A stretch of 9,301 bases of DNA from an uncultured Ruminococcus sp. (GCA_902766305.1 CACXDE010000221.1:1-9301); one strand, 5' to 3'. Shown: positions 1-6,789, numbered from the stretch's first letter. Translations and numbers: made by a program. Notes: a model not told the origin generated them from the letters alone.

Positions 1-571
1 ATCCGTCTGCTTCTGCCGTCACAGTAACTACACTGTCCTTCTCAGAAACATATAGATTTTTCACTGTACGACGGAATTCACCCTTTTCCCTGTTATCCAG
101 AGTACAAAAAGATGTAAAATCATGATAGCCGACAATATGTGATGCCGCCTCGTTCATCCTGTCAATATCAAGCGGATACCAATAGTGCAGTGCATATTTT
201 TCAAGAAAAGGATTTCGTATATCCTCATGCCATATTTTGTATATGTATTGCTTTCCGGTACAGGAATAGCGGGCATGGAAATCATCACTGACTTCCCTTG
301 CAGAAGTTACGGCTATACTTGGCGGAAGATAATTATTTACGGCTGCCGGTATCCTTTCAACAGGTATCCGGTGTTCAGTATGAAAGCTGACGCAATACAT
401 ATTTGCATGTACTCCGGAATCTGTCCGGCTGCATCCTTTAATATCAACTTCACCGAAAACCCTAAAAAGCCCTTTCTGAAATACTTCCTGAACAGACAAG
501 GCATTTTTTTGTATCTGCCATCCGTGAAAGCAGCTTCCGTCATACATCATTGTAAGAAGAATATTTCTCAT
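1..571 (-). CDS. truA: tRNA pseudouridine(38-40) synthase TruA, 5' part only
   Basis: TruA isomerises uridines 38 to 40 in the tRNA anticodon stem-loop to pseudouridine. It is a cytosolic, cofactor-free enzyme. The reading frame is open from the ATG at 571 to the left edge, giving the first 190 residues; family members usually have about 245 to 260. The catalytic-loop motif GCSRTDSGVHA is at residues 46 to 56, and D51 is the expected nucleophile. The FHARYSC...KQYIY segment and the later GYHDFTSF motif are also typical of the family. The start is supported by a GAGGT Shine-Dalgarno site that overlaps the ecfT stop codon, with a 7-base gap between the genes. TruA is the last visible gene of the methyltransferase-ecfA1-ecfA2-ecfT operon, and an ecfT-truA order is common in Firmicutes. 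Nothing looks broken; the truncation is only the window edge. Confidence 0.95.
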   Translation of the reverse strand, partial: MRNILLTMMYDGSCFHGWQIQKNALSVQEVFQKGLFRVFGEVDIKGCSRTDSGVHANMYCVSFHTEHRIPVERIPAAVNNYLPPSIAVTSAREVSDDFHARYSCTGKQYIYKIWHEDIRNPFLEKYALHYWYPLDIDRMNEAASHIVGYHDFTSFCTLDNREKGEFRRTVKNLYVSEKDSVVTVTAEADG

Positions 572-578
572 TATTACC

Positions 579-1394
579 TCATATAAGAATCAAAGGAAAG
601 AAAATATTGCTGACTATTACCGCCGCAAATATTACAATACAGAAAATAAGCGCAGCAAAATCATAAAGTGAAAAATGCAGTACCTTCATCCTTGTTCGGT
701 TTTTTCCTCCGTTATAACAGCGGCATTCCATAGCCGTAGCAAGATCGCCGGCACGTCTGAACGCAGATACAAAAAGCGGTATAAGAACAGGAATAAGAGC
801 CTTGACTCTTTTTATCAGATTTCCGCTTTCCATATCTGCACCTCTTGCCTTTTGCGCATTCATTATTTTATCCGTTTCTTCAAGCAGTACAGGTATGAAC
901 CTCAGCGCTATTGTCATCATCATAGCTATTTCATGAACTTTGACATGAAAAACCGAAAGCGGCTTCATAAGTCTTTCAAGCGCATCGGTGAGATCTGTCG
1001 GAGAAGTTGTATATGTCAGCACGGAGCTTACCATAAAAAGCATTGATATCCTGACTATTACAAAAGCCGCATTAATCAGACCGCCTGTCGTAACCTTCAA
1101 TTCCCACCACTGCCATAAAACTTCACCGCTGCCGTAGAAAGCATTCAGAACACCTGTAAGTATTATCACAAAAAGTATCATTCTGAGACTTTTCAAATAT
1201 TTCATAAAGCTTATCTTTGTCATAAATATTACTAAGAGTGAAAACAAAGACATTACAAGCAGCGAAATAAAGTTGCTGCATAAAAAAATAAAAACTATAT
1301 ATGCAATTGTAAGAATTATCTTAGTTCTTGCATCTAATCTATGTATTACCGACTTACCGGGCAAATATTGTCCGAGCGTTATCTCTCTTACCAA
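579..1394 (-). CDS. ecfT: ECF transporter transmembrane component EcfT
   Basis: EcfT is the integral membrane subunit that couples ATP hydrolysis by EcfA1/EcfA2 to interchangeable substrate-binding S proteins for vitamin or metal uptake. The 271-residue protein opens with an LDARTK segment (about 20 to 25), close to the usual DPRTK. Hydrophobic stretches lie near 25-58, 70-85, 106-128, 155-172 and 243-266. The cytoplasmic coupling region carries the two expected arginine motifs: KARG (182-185), and AMECRCY (221-227) in place of the common AxARxY form. These motifs dock into the two ATPases. The start codon is TTG, chosen because an AAGGGG Shine-Dalgarno site at 1402-1407 lies seven bases upstream, across the end of ecfA2, and no ATG fits better. 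The gap to ecfA2 is four bases and the gap to truA is seven. Assignment as the shared (group II) EcfT is inferred from the truA linkage and the absence of a nearby S component. Confidence 0.93.
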   Translation of the reverse strand: MVREITLGQYLPGKSVIHRLDARTKIILTIAYIVFIFLCSNFISLLVMSLFSLLVIFMTKISFMKYLKSLRMILFVIILTGVLNAFYGSGEVLWQWWELKVTTGGLINAAFVIVRISMLFMVSSVLTYTTSPTDLTDALERLMKPLSVFHVKVHEIAMMMTIALRFIPVLLEETDKIMNAQKARGADMESGNLIKRVKALIPVLIPLFVSAFRRAGDLATAMECRCYNGGKNRTRMKVLHFSLYDFAALIFCIVIFAAVIVSNIFFPLILI

Positions 1395-1398
1395 AATA

Positions 1399-2262
1399 CT
1401 ACCCCTTTTTATTGTCAGAAAGAATACTGACTATATTCCTTAATCCTTCTTCAACTGTGATAACAGATGTATCCGTCCCTATTCCTTTTTCTTTTAAAAG
1501 CATCATTATCTTTGTAATCTGAGGTACACGAAGACCGATCTTTTCAAGTTCATTTCCTTTTGAAAAAACATTTCGTGTACTGTCAAACATTACATTCTTA
1601 CCCTGCGACATCACAAGTATCCTATCCGCTATTTTAGCAATATCTTCCATACTGTGAGATACAAGTATAACTGTATTTTTTTTGTTTTTGTGATAATCGG
1701 CTATTCGTGACAAAAGCGCTTCCCTGCCAAGAGGATCAAGACCTGCCGTAGGTTCATCAAGTATAAGCACATCAGGATCCATTGCTATTACACCGGCAAT
1801 TGCTGCCCGTCTCTTTTCTCCTCCGGAAAGCTCAAAAGGAGAACAGTCAAGCTGATCCTCACGCAGTCCGGTAAAGCTTGCCGCTTCTCTTACTCTTTTA
1901 TCTGTTTCTTTATCATCAAGTCCCATATTTCCAGGACCGAATGCAATATCCTTATAAACAGTTTCTTCAAAAAGCTGATATTCAGGATACTGAAAAACCA
2001 TTCCTACTTTAAAACGAACATTTCTGATTTTTTTCGGTTCTTCCCAGATATCCTTTCCTTCAAGATATATCCTTCCCTCTGTAGGACGAAGAAGCCCGTT
2101 GAGAAGCTGAACAAGGGTAGATTTGCCCGACCCGGTATGACCGATTATTCCGATAAATTCACCCTTTTCTATCTCGAAGCTGACGTCACTAAGAGCAGTT
2201 TTTTCAAACGCTGTTCCGGCACTATAGACTAATTTTATATTTTCAGCTTTGATAATTGACAC
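1399..2262 (-). CDS. ecfA2: ECF transporter ATP-binding protein EcfA2
   Basis: This is the second ATPase of the energy-coupling factor module, pairing with EcfA1 under EcfT. With the start chosen here it has 287 residues. It has Walker A GHTGSGKST (41-49), a Q-loop glutamine at 91 in FQYPEYQLFEETV, signature LSGGE (145-149), Walker B LILDEP (166-171, catalytic E170) and the switch histidine at 203. The FQYPEYQLFEETV context is typical of EcfA2 as opposed to EcfA1. I place the start at the GTG at 2262. A strong AGAGGTGA Shine-Dalgarno site at 2268-2275 sits five bases upstream, and the protein then begins at the usual SIIKAENI position. An upstream in-frame ATG at 2292 would add ten charged residues, overlap ecfA1 by 25 bases and ignore that site. 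The gene is co-transcribed and probably translationally coupled with its neighbours. Confidence 0.94.
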   Translation of the reverse strand: MSIIKAENIKLVYSAGTAFEKTALSDVSFEIEKGEFIGIIGHTGSGKSTLVQLLNGLLRPTEGRIYLEGKDIWEEPKKIRNVRFKVGMVFQYPEYQLFEETVYKDIAFGPGNMGLDDKETDKRVREAASFTGLREDQLDCSPFELSGGEKRRAAIAGVIAMDPDVLILDEPTAGLDPLGREALLSRIADYHKNKKNTVILVSHSMEDIAKIADRILVMSQGKNVMFDSTRNVFSKGNELEKIGLRVPQITKIMMLLKEKGIGTDTSVITVEEGLRNIVSILSDNKKG

Positions 2263-2267
2263 GGACT

Positions 2268-3119
2268 TCACCTCTTTTTCATCATGATACATTTATAGAG
2301 GGCATCAGCACATTCTTCCTCACTGAGTATGCCGTCAGGCAGATCATATCCGCAGCCCTTCAGTCTGTATATCAATTCTGTTGCCTGAGGCACATCAAGT
2401 CTGTGCTGCTTGAGAAATTCAACCTTCGAAAAAACCTCCGGCGGTTTTCCGGTAAGCAATATTTTTCCGCCGTTCATAACAACAACTCTGTCAGCTGTTA
2501 CAGCTTCTTCCATATAGTGAGTTATAAGCACAATCGTGATACCGTATTCCTTATTCAATTTAGTAATGGTTGACATTACCTCTTCCCTGCCCTGAGGATC
2601 AAGCATGGCAGTAGGCTCGTCAAGCACTATACATTCAGGCTTCATAGCAATTATGCCTGCAATAGCTACACGCTGCTTCTGACCGCCGGAAAGTTTATCG
2701 GGAGAATGTGTGCGATAATCATACATATCCACAGCTCTGAGCGCTTCATCTACACGCTGTCTTATTTCCTTAGGTTTTATCCCAAGGTTCTCACAGCCGA
2801 AAGCTACATCCTCCTCAACTATACCTGCTACTATCTGATTGTCAGGATTTTGCAGAACAAGCCCGACTTTCTTTCTTATCTCAAAAAGTCTGTCGTCATC
2901 CTTAGTGTTTATCCCGTCCACATATATGTCTCCCGTTGTAGGAATATACAGAGAATTAAGATGTTTTGCAAGAGTAGATTTTCCGCAGCCGTTATGACCT
3001 ACAACAGCAATAAAATCACCCTTATCAATAGTCAGTTCGACACCATTCAAAGCAAAAACACTGTTTTCCTCTTCATCATAGCTGAAATAAACATTTTCTA
3101 TTTTTATAAATTCTTTCAT
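2268..3119 (-). CDS. ecfA1: ECF transporter ATP-binding protein EcfA1
   Basis: This is the first ATPase of the energy-coupling factor module, forming a heterodimer with EcfA2 on the cytoplasmic face of EcfT. The 283 residues hold a complete ABC cassette: Walker A GHNGCGKST (41-49), Q-loop LQNPDNQIV with Q90, signature LSGGQ (143-147), Walker B IVLDEP with D167 and E168, and switch H201. The QNPDNQIVAGIVEEDVAFG stretch is the hallmark that separates EcfA1 from EcfA2. Walker A has Cys45 where Ser is commonest; the residue is at a variable position, so activity should be kept. The ATG directly abuts the TAA stop of the upstream methyltransferase. A GGGAG Shine-Dalgarno site at 3126-3130, inside that gene's last codons, gives a six-base spacer. 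Its own stop codon lies inside the ecfA2 Shine-Dalgarno site. Confidence 0.95.
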   Translation of the reverse strand: MKEFIKIENVYFSYDEEENSVFALNGVELTIDKGDFIAVVGHNGCGKSTLAKHLNSLYIPTTGDIYVDGINTKDDDRLFEIRKKVGLVLQNPDNQIVAGIVEEDVAFGCENLGIKPKEIRQRVDEALRAVDMYDYRTHSPDKLSGGQKQRVAIAGIIAMKPECIVLDEPTAMLDPQGREEVMSTITKLNKEYGITIVLITHYMEEAVTADRVVVMNGGKILLTGKPPEVFSKVEFLKQHRLDVPQATELIYRLKGCGYDLPDGILSEEECADALYKCIMMKKR

Positions 3120-3980
3120 TTACTTCTCCCAGACAGCTGTACTTCCACACGGAAGTGTAAGTCCGCTTCTTGTAACATGAAGCCCTATTTCCGAGCTTGA
3201 AACTCTGCCGCCGAATTTCGGTTTTATCATAACGCTGAGAAGATATTCCATAACCGAAGGCGGAAGTCCTGTCGTATATGAATTGAGGATAAAGAACAAT
3301 GCGTCATCAGAAAGTATCGGAAGACACAACTCTACCAAAGAAAAAAGCTGTTCTTCAAGTTTCCATACCTCTCCGCCCGGTCCTCTGCCATAGGACGGCG
3401 GATCCATAATTATACCGTCGTATTTATTGCCCCGGCGCTGTTCACGCTGTACGAATTTTACACAATCGTCAACAAGCCACCTTACCGGCTTATCAGAAAG
3501 ACCGCTTAGCTGAGCGTTTTCCTTTGCCCACTGCACCATACCCTTTGAAGCGTCCACATGACAAACGCTTGCGCCGGCTTCAAGACAGGCAAGTGTAGCT
3601 GCGCCGGTATATGCAAACATATTAAGAACCTTTACAGGTCTTCCTGCTTTTCTTATTTTATCTGATACAAAGTCCCAGTTCACAGCCTGTTCAGGAAAAA
3701 CACCGGTATGCTTGAAGCCCATAGGCTTTATTCCGAAAGTAAGATTTTTATACCCTATTTTCCACTGAGAGGGAACCTTCTTGTTGTACTGCCATGCGCC
3801 CCCGCCGCTTGAACTGCGCTTATAACGTGCATGAGCATTCTTCCACATGGGATCCTTTTTTTCAGTATGCCATATTATCTGCGGATCGGGACGGATAAGT
3901 ATAATATCCCCCCACCGTTCAAGTCTTTCTCCATCGCTGCAGTCTATAAGCTCGTAATCTTCCCAACGGGCTTCTCTCAT
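3120..3980 (-). CDS. Class I SAM-dependent methyltransferase, COG1092 (RlmI/RlmK-like)
   Basis: This is a cytosolic Rossmann-fold methyltransferase of the family that includes the 23S rRNA methyltransferases RlmI and RlmK. An RNA base is the likely substrate, but the exact target cannot be read from sequence. In its 286 residues the SAM-binding motif I NMFAYTGAAT is at about 120-129, an acidic motif II is in HVDASKG (141-147), the adenine-side acidic pair D171-D172 follows, and motif IV DPPSYG (193-198) marks a nucleobase methyltransferase. It lacks the N-terminal PUA domain of E. coli RlmI, having instead about 100 residues rich in Trp and basic residues. The ATG has a strong GGGGGAG Shine-Dalgarno site at 3986-3992, five bases upstream. 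It leads the ecf-truA operon, directly abutting ecfA1. Its partner truA is also an RNA-modification gene. Confidence 0.85.
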   Translation of the reverse strand: MREARWEDYELIDCSDGERLERWGDIILIRPDPQIIWHTEKKDPMWKNAHARYKRSSSGGGAWQYNKKVPSQWKIGYKNLTFGIKPMGFKHTGVFPEQAVNWDFVSDKIRKAGRPVKVLNMFAYTGAATLACLEAGASVCHVDASKGMVQWAKENAQLSGLSDKPVRWLVDDCVKFVQREQRRGNKYDGIIMDPPSYGRGPGGEVWKLEEQLFSLVELCLPILSDDALFFILNSYTTGLPPSVMEYLLSVMIKPKFGGRVSSSEIGLHVTRSGLTLPCGSTAVWEK

Positions 3981-3985
3981 CTGTA

Positions 3986-3992
3986 CTCCCCC
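3986..3992 (-). promoter_or_regulatory. Shine-Dalgarno site of the methyltransferase-ecf operon
   Basis: On the minus strand GGGGGAG lies five bases before the ATG at 3980 and fixes the first start of the operon. Only about 36 bases separate this ATG from the hairpin at 4017-4055. I see no good -35/-10 pair there: a TTGATA inside the hairpin has no acceptable -10 at 16 to 19 bases. Confidence 0.7.
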
Positions 3993-4016
3993 TGTTTCAC
4001 TGCATAAACAAAATAA

Positions 4017-4062
4017 CGAAGAATCTTTATCAAAAGTTCAGAAAAAGATTCTTCGCTTTTTT
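4017..4062 (-). terminator. Rho-independent terminator-type hairpin, possibly bidirectional
   Basis: CGAAGAATCTTT (4017-4028) and AAAGATTCTTCG (4044-4055) form a perfect 12-bp stem with a 15-base loop, 28 bases past the stop of the YwqG-like gene. Read leftwards the stem is followed by the T-rich TTATTTTGTTT; read rightwards it is followed by CTTTTTT. Both flanking genes point left, so the leftward use, ending the ilvD/YwqG-like transcript, is the natural reading. The cleaner T-run is on the other strand. Confidence 0.75.
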
Positions 4063-4083
4063 GAAATGTCATATCAAAACGTA

Positions 4084-4818
4084 TCAGCAGCAGGCCCAGT
4101 CATAGCCTACATCTGAAAAATCACAATTCCTGAGGTCTTCTTCTGAAATAAAGAACTGACAGTTTCCGCTGTCACCGAACATAAGCCCTGATTTATCATC
4201 ACAGTCAAGCTGCAAAAGGAGTATGCCCTTTTCGCCCATTTCGTAACAATCAACAGGACTTTGTACAAAACAGGGATATCCGCCTATCCTTGATTCACCG
4301 TCCCCGAATTCATCGTAGAGATCGTTTTCATCCTCTTCGGACACCATATCAAACCATTCCCCAAAAGCTTCTTCATCACAGGTCGCAGCCATTTTCTTCT
4401 GCTGAAAAACTATCCTGCATTCCATCTCAAAAGGAAGGTTCTCCTCTATCTCAGACTGATAAGGATTTTCAGACAAAAGCTTTGTTTCGTCCTTATCGTA
4501 TTCTTCTATATAAATAACTTTTACCGGCTCATCATAGCCATAATCCTCGGTATTGGCAATGTAAAACTGCAAAAGCCCCTTTTCCGGAAAACCTTCAAGC
4601 GGCGGCATTTCCTCAAAATTTATCTGGGCAAGAAACATCATTGGTTCGCCGCTGTCATCAAAAGGATAATCATTAATGCTTTTAAGATAAGGACATCCGC
4701 CAAGCTTGCTCTCCCATGGTAATGTCTTTGCCGGAACATAATGTATTTCGTTTGTAGTTTTAAGTGAAGCCTCTATTTTATCTCTGAGAAATTCAAATTT
4801 TTCGGATATCTCAAACAT
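4084..4818 (-). CDS. YwqG-family (DUF1963) protein
   Basis: This is a member of the YwqG/DUF1963 family, whose molecular function is not established to my knowledge. The 244-residue product is strongly acidic and has no signal peptide or membrane segment, so it is probably cytosolic. Family hallmarks are SKLGG.PYL (37-45), PMMFLAQINF (59-68), GLLQFYI (81-87), RIGGYP (177-182), LLLQLDCD (200-207), MFGDSG (213-218), FFI (222-224) and the C-terminal DFSDVGYDW (233-241) ending in two cysteines. The RIGGYP and GDSG repeats suggest the known two-part repeat-like architecture. I chose the ATG at 4818, with GGAG at 4829-4832 ten bases upstream. An in-frame TTG two codons earlier (4824) would leave only four bases to that site. 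It lies 87 bases after ilvD on the same strand and may be co-transcribed with it. Confidence 0.85.
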   Translation of the reverse strand: MFEISEKFEFLRDKIEASLKTTNEIHYVPAKTLPWESKLGGCPYLKSINDYPFDDSGEPMMFLAQINFEEMPPLEGFPEKGLLQFYIANTEDYGYDEPVKVIYIEEYDKDETKLLSENPYQSEIEENLPFEMECRIVFQQKKMAATCDEEAFGEWFDMVSEEDENDLYDEFGDGESRIGGYPCFVQSPVDCYEMGEKGILLLQLDCDDKSGLMFGDSGNCQFFISEEDLRNCDFSDVGYDWACC

Positions 4819-4851
4819 AGTCAAACATCTCCATTACATTTTCTTGTATAC

Positions 4852-4889
4852 ACCGCTGAACTGTACTGAATACAGGTCTGTTCAGCGGT
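4852..4889 (-). other. Intercistronic inverted repeat between ilvD and the YwqG-like gene
   Basis: ACCGCTGAA (4852-4860) pairs perfectly with TTCAGCGGT (4881-4889). Inside it CTGTA (4861-4865) pairs with TACAG (4871-4875) around a five-base loop, leaving a GTCTG bulge on one side. In the direction of transcription (leftwards) the stem is followed by GTATACAAGAAAATG, which is not T-rich, so it does not look like a standard terminator. It may be an mRNA-stabilising or processing hairpin, or a partial transcription block, between the two genes. Confidence 0.55.
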
Positions 4890-4905
4890 TTCTTCAAATA
4901 TCGGA

Positions 4906-6588
4906 TCAGCCCTTATTAACGGGACACTGTGCCAGAAGAACTGCGCCCTTGTCTGCTGAGGTAACAAGTGAAGCATATCTTGCAAGATAGCCTGTATTGA
5001 TAGACGGCTCCTTAGGCTGCCACTTTGCCTTTCTTGAAGCAAGCTCTTCATCGCTTACCTTAAGATTTATTGTATTTGCATTAATATCTATTTCTATGAT
5101 ATCACCGTTTTCAACCAGAGCTATAGGACCGCCGGCTGCTGCTTCAGGTGAAACATGACCAATAGCTGCGCCCCTTGTTGCACCGGAGAAGCGTCCGTCC
5201 GTAATCAGAGCAACTGTGCTGCCAAGACCCATACCTATGATAGCAGATGTAGGATTGAGCATTTCTCTCATTCCAGGACCGCCCTTCGGGCCCTCATAGC
5301 GGATAACAACAACATCGCCCTCTTTTATCTCCCCGCCTGTGATAGCCGCCATTGCATCCTCTTCACAATCATAAACCTTAGCCGGTCCGGAATGCCTGAG
5401 CATCTCAGGAGCGACTGCACTGCGTTTTACAACACATGAATCAGGCGCAAGGTTTCCTCTGAGAACAGCAATACCGCCTGTCTTGCTGTACGGAGTCTCT
5501 ACAGGTCTGATTATCTCAGGATTCTTGTTTATTACGCCGCTGATATTTTCTGCGATAGTCTTTCCTGTGCAGGTTACAAGATCGGTCTTAAGCAGACCAA
5601 GCTTATTTATCTCGTTCATTACAGCATATATGCCGCCTGCCTCGTTAAGATCTTCCATATATGTATGTCCAGCAGGAGCAAGGTGACAAAGGTTAGGAGT
5701 ATGTGAGCTTATTTCATTAGCTATATCAAGATTCAGGTCGATACCGCATTCATGAGCAATAGCCGGAAGATGCAGCATACTGTTTGTACTGCATCCCAGA
5801 GCCATATCCATTGTCAGAGCATTTCTGAAAGCGTCCTCAGTCATGATATCACGTGGACGGATATTCTTTTCAAGAAGCTCCATTATCTTCATACCGGCGT
5901 GTTTTGCAAGGCGGAGTCTTTCTGAATAAACAGCCGGAATTGTGCCGTTTCCTCTGAGAGCCATACCAAGAACCTCTGTCAGACAGTTCATGGAATTTGC
6001 CGTATACATGCCTGAGCATGAACCGCAGGTCGGACATACCTTATTTTCAAATTCATCAAGCTCATCCAGTGTGATCTTTCCTGAGTTGTAAGAGCCGACA
6101 GCCTCAAACATACTTGAAAGACTTCTCTTTTCACCCTTGACTCTGCCGGCAAGCATAGGACCGCCGCTTACAAATATGGTTGGGATATTCAGTCTTGCAG
6201 CTGCCATAAGCAGACCTGGAACATTCTTATCACAGTTTGGCACCATTACAAGAGCGTCAAATGCGTGGGCTATTGCCATTGCCTCAGTTGAATCCGCAAT
6301 AAGATCGCGGGTAACAAGAGAATACTTCATTCCCTTATGTCCCATAGCGATACCGTCGCAAACTGCGATAGCCGGAAATACTACCGGATTGCCGCCTGCC
6401 ATTGCCACACCCTGTTTTACAGCTGCGACTATCTTATCAATATTCATATGTCCGGGTACTATCTCATTAAATGAGCTGACAATACCTATCATAGGCTTTG
6501 CTATTTCCTCATCTGTCATACCCAAAGCTCTCATAAGAGATCTCTGCGGAGCGCATTTTGTTCCGCTGCTTACTGCATCACTTATCAT
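4906..6588 (-). CDS. ilvD: Dihydroxy-acid dehydratase
   Basis: IlvD dehydrates 2,3-dihydroxy-isovalerate and 2,3-dihydroxy-3-methylvalerate to the 2-keto acids that lead to valine, leucine and isoleucine, and also feeds pantothenate synthesis. It is a cytosolic Fe-S, Mg-dependent enzyme. The 560 residues are full length for the family. Visible motifs are CDGIAMGH (77-84), NCDKNVPG (118-125) with cluster ligand C119 and metal ligands D120 and K121, [10 protein letters not shown] (185-194), and [10 protein letters not shown] with catalytic S468. At about residues 40-48 it has PGHM, as in E. coli IlvD, not the PCN cysteine motif of the [2Fe-2S] plant and mycobacterial enzymes; a different cluster type is therefore likely, but this is inference. 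The ATG at 6588 has only a weak CAGG ribosome site. A consensus promoter lies about 65 bases upstream. No other branched-chain gene is in view. Confidence 0.97.
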   Translation of the reverse strand: MISDAVSSGTKCAPQRSLMRALGMTDEEIAKPMIGIVSSFNEIVPGHMNIDKIVAAVKQGVAMAGGNPVVFPAIAVCDGIAMGHKGMKYSLVTRDLIADSTEAMAIAHAFDALVMVPNCDKNVPGLLMAAARLNIPTIFVSGGPMLAGRVKGEKRSLSSMFEAVGSYNSGKITLDELDEFENKVCPTCGSCSGMYTANSMNCLTEVLGMALRGNGTIPAVYSERLRLAKHAGMKIMELLEKNIRPRDIMTEDAFRNALTMDMALGCSTNSMLHLPAIAHECGIDLNLDIANEISSHTPNLCHLAPAGHTYMEDLNEAGGIYAVMNEINKLGLLKTDLVTCTGKTIAENISGVINKNPEIIRPVETPYSKTGGIAVLRGNLAPDSCVVKRSAVAPEMLRHSGPAKVYDCEEDAMAAITGGEIKEGDVVVIRYEGPKGGPGMREMLNPTSAIIGMGLGSTVALITDGRFSGATRGAAIGHVSPEAAAGGPIALVENGDIIEIDINANTINLKVSDEELASRKAKWQPKEPSINTGYLARYASLVTSADKGAVLLAQCPVNKG

Positions 6589-6595
6589 TTTAAAA

Positions 6596-6629
6596 ACCTG
6601 CCTTTTCTATATTTTACCTGTTTTCAGGT
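6596..6629 (-). promoter_or_regulatory. ilvD leader: small hairpin and weak ribosome site with repeated CAGGT
   Basis: On the minus strand ACCTG (6625-6629) pairs with CAGGT (6616-6620) around a four-A loop. A second CAGGT at 6596-6600 contains the presumed ilvD Shine-Dalgarno CAGG, eight bases before the ATG. The single ACCTG could pair with either copy. It could also be an operator palindrome just downstream of the transcription start. No T-box fits into this roughly 58-base leader. Confidence 0.35.
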
Positions 6630-6652
6630 CAATTCTGTATTTCTACCTATAT

Positions 6653-6681
6653 ATTATATCTTTTTATTATCCTCTTGTCAA
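6653..6681 (-). promoter_or_regulatory. Sigma-A promoter of ilvD, perfect consensus
   Basis: On the minus strand TTGACA (6681-6676) and TATAAT (6658-6653) are both exact consensus hexamers with the optimal 17-base spacer. Transcription should begin near 6646, giving a leader of about 58 bases before the ilvD ATG. The -35 shares five bases with the -35 of the opposing metF promoter. Confidence 0.9.
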
Positions 6682-6704
6682 CCGGCGGTAATGTGTGATA
6701 TAAT
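6675..6704 (+). promoter_or_regulatory. Sigma-A promoter of the metF operon, extended -10
   Basis: TTGTCA (6675-6680, five of six consensus) is followed after 18 bases by an exact TATAAT (6699-6704), preceded by TGA, which makes an extended -10 (TGnTATAAT). Transcription should start near 6711, leaving a leader of about 79 bases. The -35 overlaps that of the divergent ilvD promoter. The spacer holds the small GC-rich palindrome ACCGGCGGT (6681-6689), a weak operator candidate. Confidence 0.85.
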
Positions 6705-6727
6705 CATTAACGAAAAAAATTGTTATT

Positions 6728-6779
6728 ACAGATATTAGGCTTTATCTGTGCTTGAATACTGATTAAATCAAGATAGGAG
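6728..6779 (+). promoter_or_regulatory. metF leader: two small stem-loops and Shine-Dalgarno site
   Basis: ACAGATA (6728-6734) and TATCTGT (6743-6749) form a perfect 7-bp stem with an eight-base loop. CTTGA (6751-6755) and TCAAG (6768-6772) can form a weaker second stem that ends two bases before AGGAG (6775-6779), which lies ten bases upstream of the metF ATG. The leader is too short and lacks the conserved cores for an S-box, T-box or cobalamin riboswitch. Any regulatory role for the stems is speculative. Confidence 0.35.
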
Positions 6780-6789
6780 TAGTTTTTCT

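Noticed and set aside
185..586. Open frame on the plus strand over truA
   Set aside because: It is the antisense shadow of truA, whose own frame carries the family motifs; the translation has no recognisable features.
2262..2292. ATG at 2292 as the start of ecfA2
   Set aside because: It adds ten charged residues not expected in EcfA2, overlaps ecfA1 by 25 bases and lacks the well-placed AGAGGTGA site that serves the GTG at 2262.
3981..4045. Promoter for the methyltransferase-ecf operon using TTGATA in the hairpin loop
   Set aside because: No acceptable -10 hexamer lies 16 to 19 bases downstream; the best choices match only two or three of six positions.
4810..4827. Five-codon reading frame (MFDYV) starting directly at the GGAG upstream of the YwqG-like gene
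   Set aside because: The ATG has no spacer from the Shine-Dalgarno bases, and the peptide is too short to support; it looks like coincidence.
6617..6632. CodY-like site in the ilvD leader
   Set aside because: A TTTTCAG half-site fits, but I count about six mismatches to the 15-base consensus, which is too weak to call.
6137..6691. Long plus-strand frame opposite the ilvD start
   Set aside because: It is antisense to a full-length, motif-complete ilvD and runs across both promoters; it is a composition artefact.
6589..6789. T-box, S-box or cobalamin riboswitch ahead of ilvD or metF
   Set aside because: The leaders are about 58 and 79 bases, too short, and none of the conserved core sequences are present.
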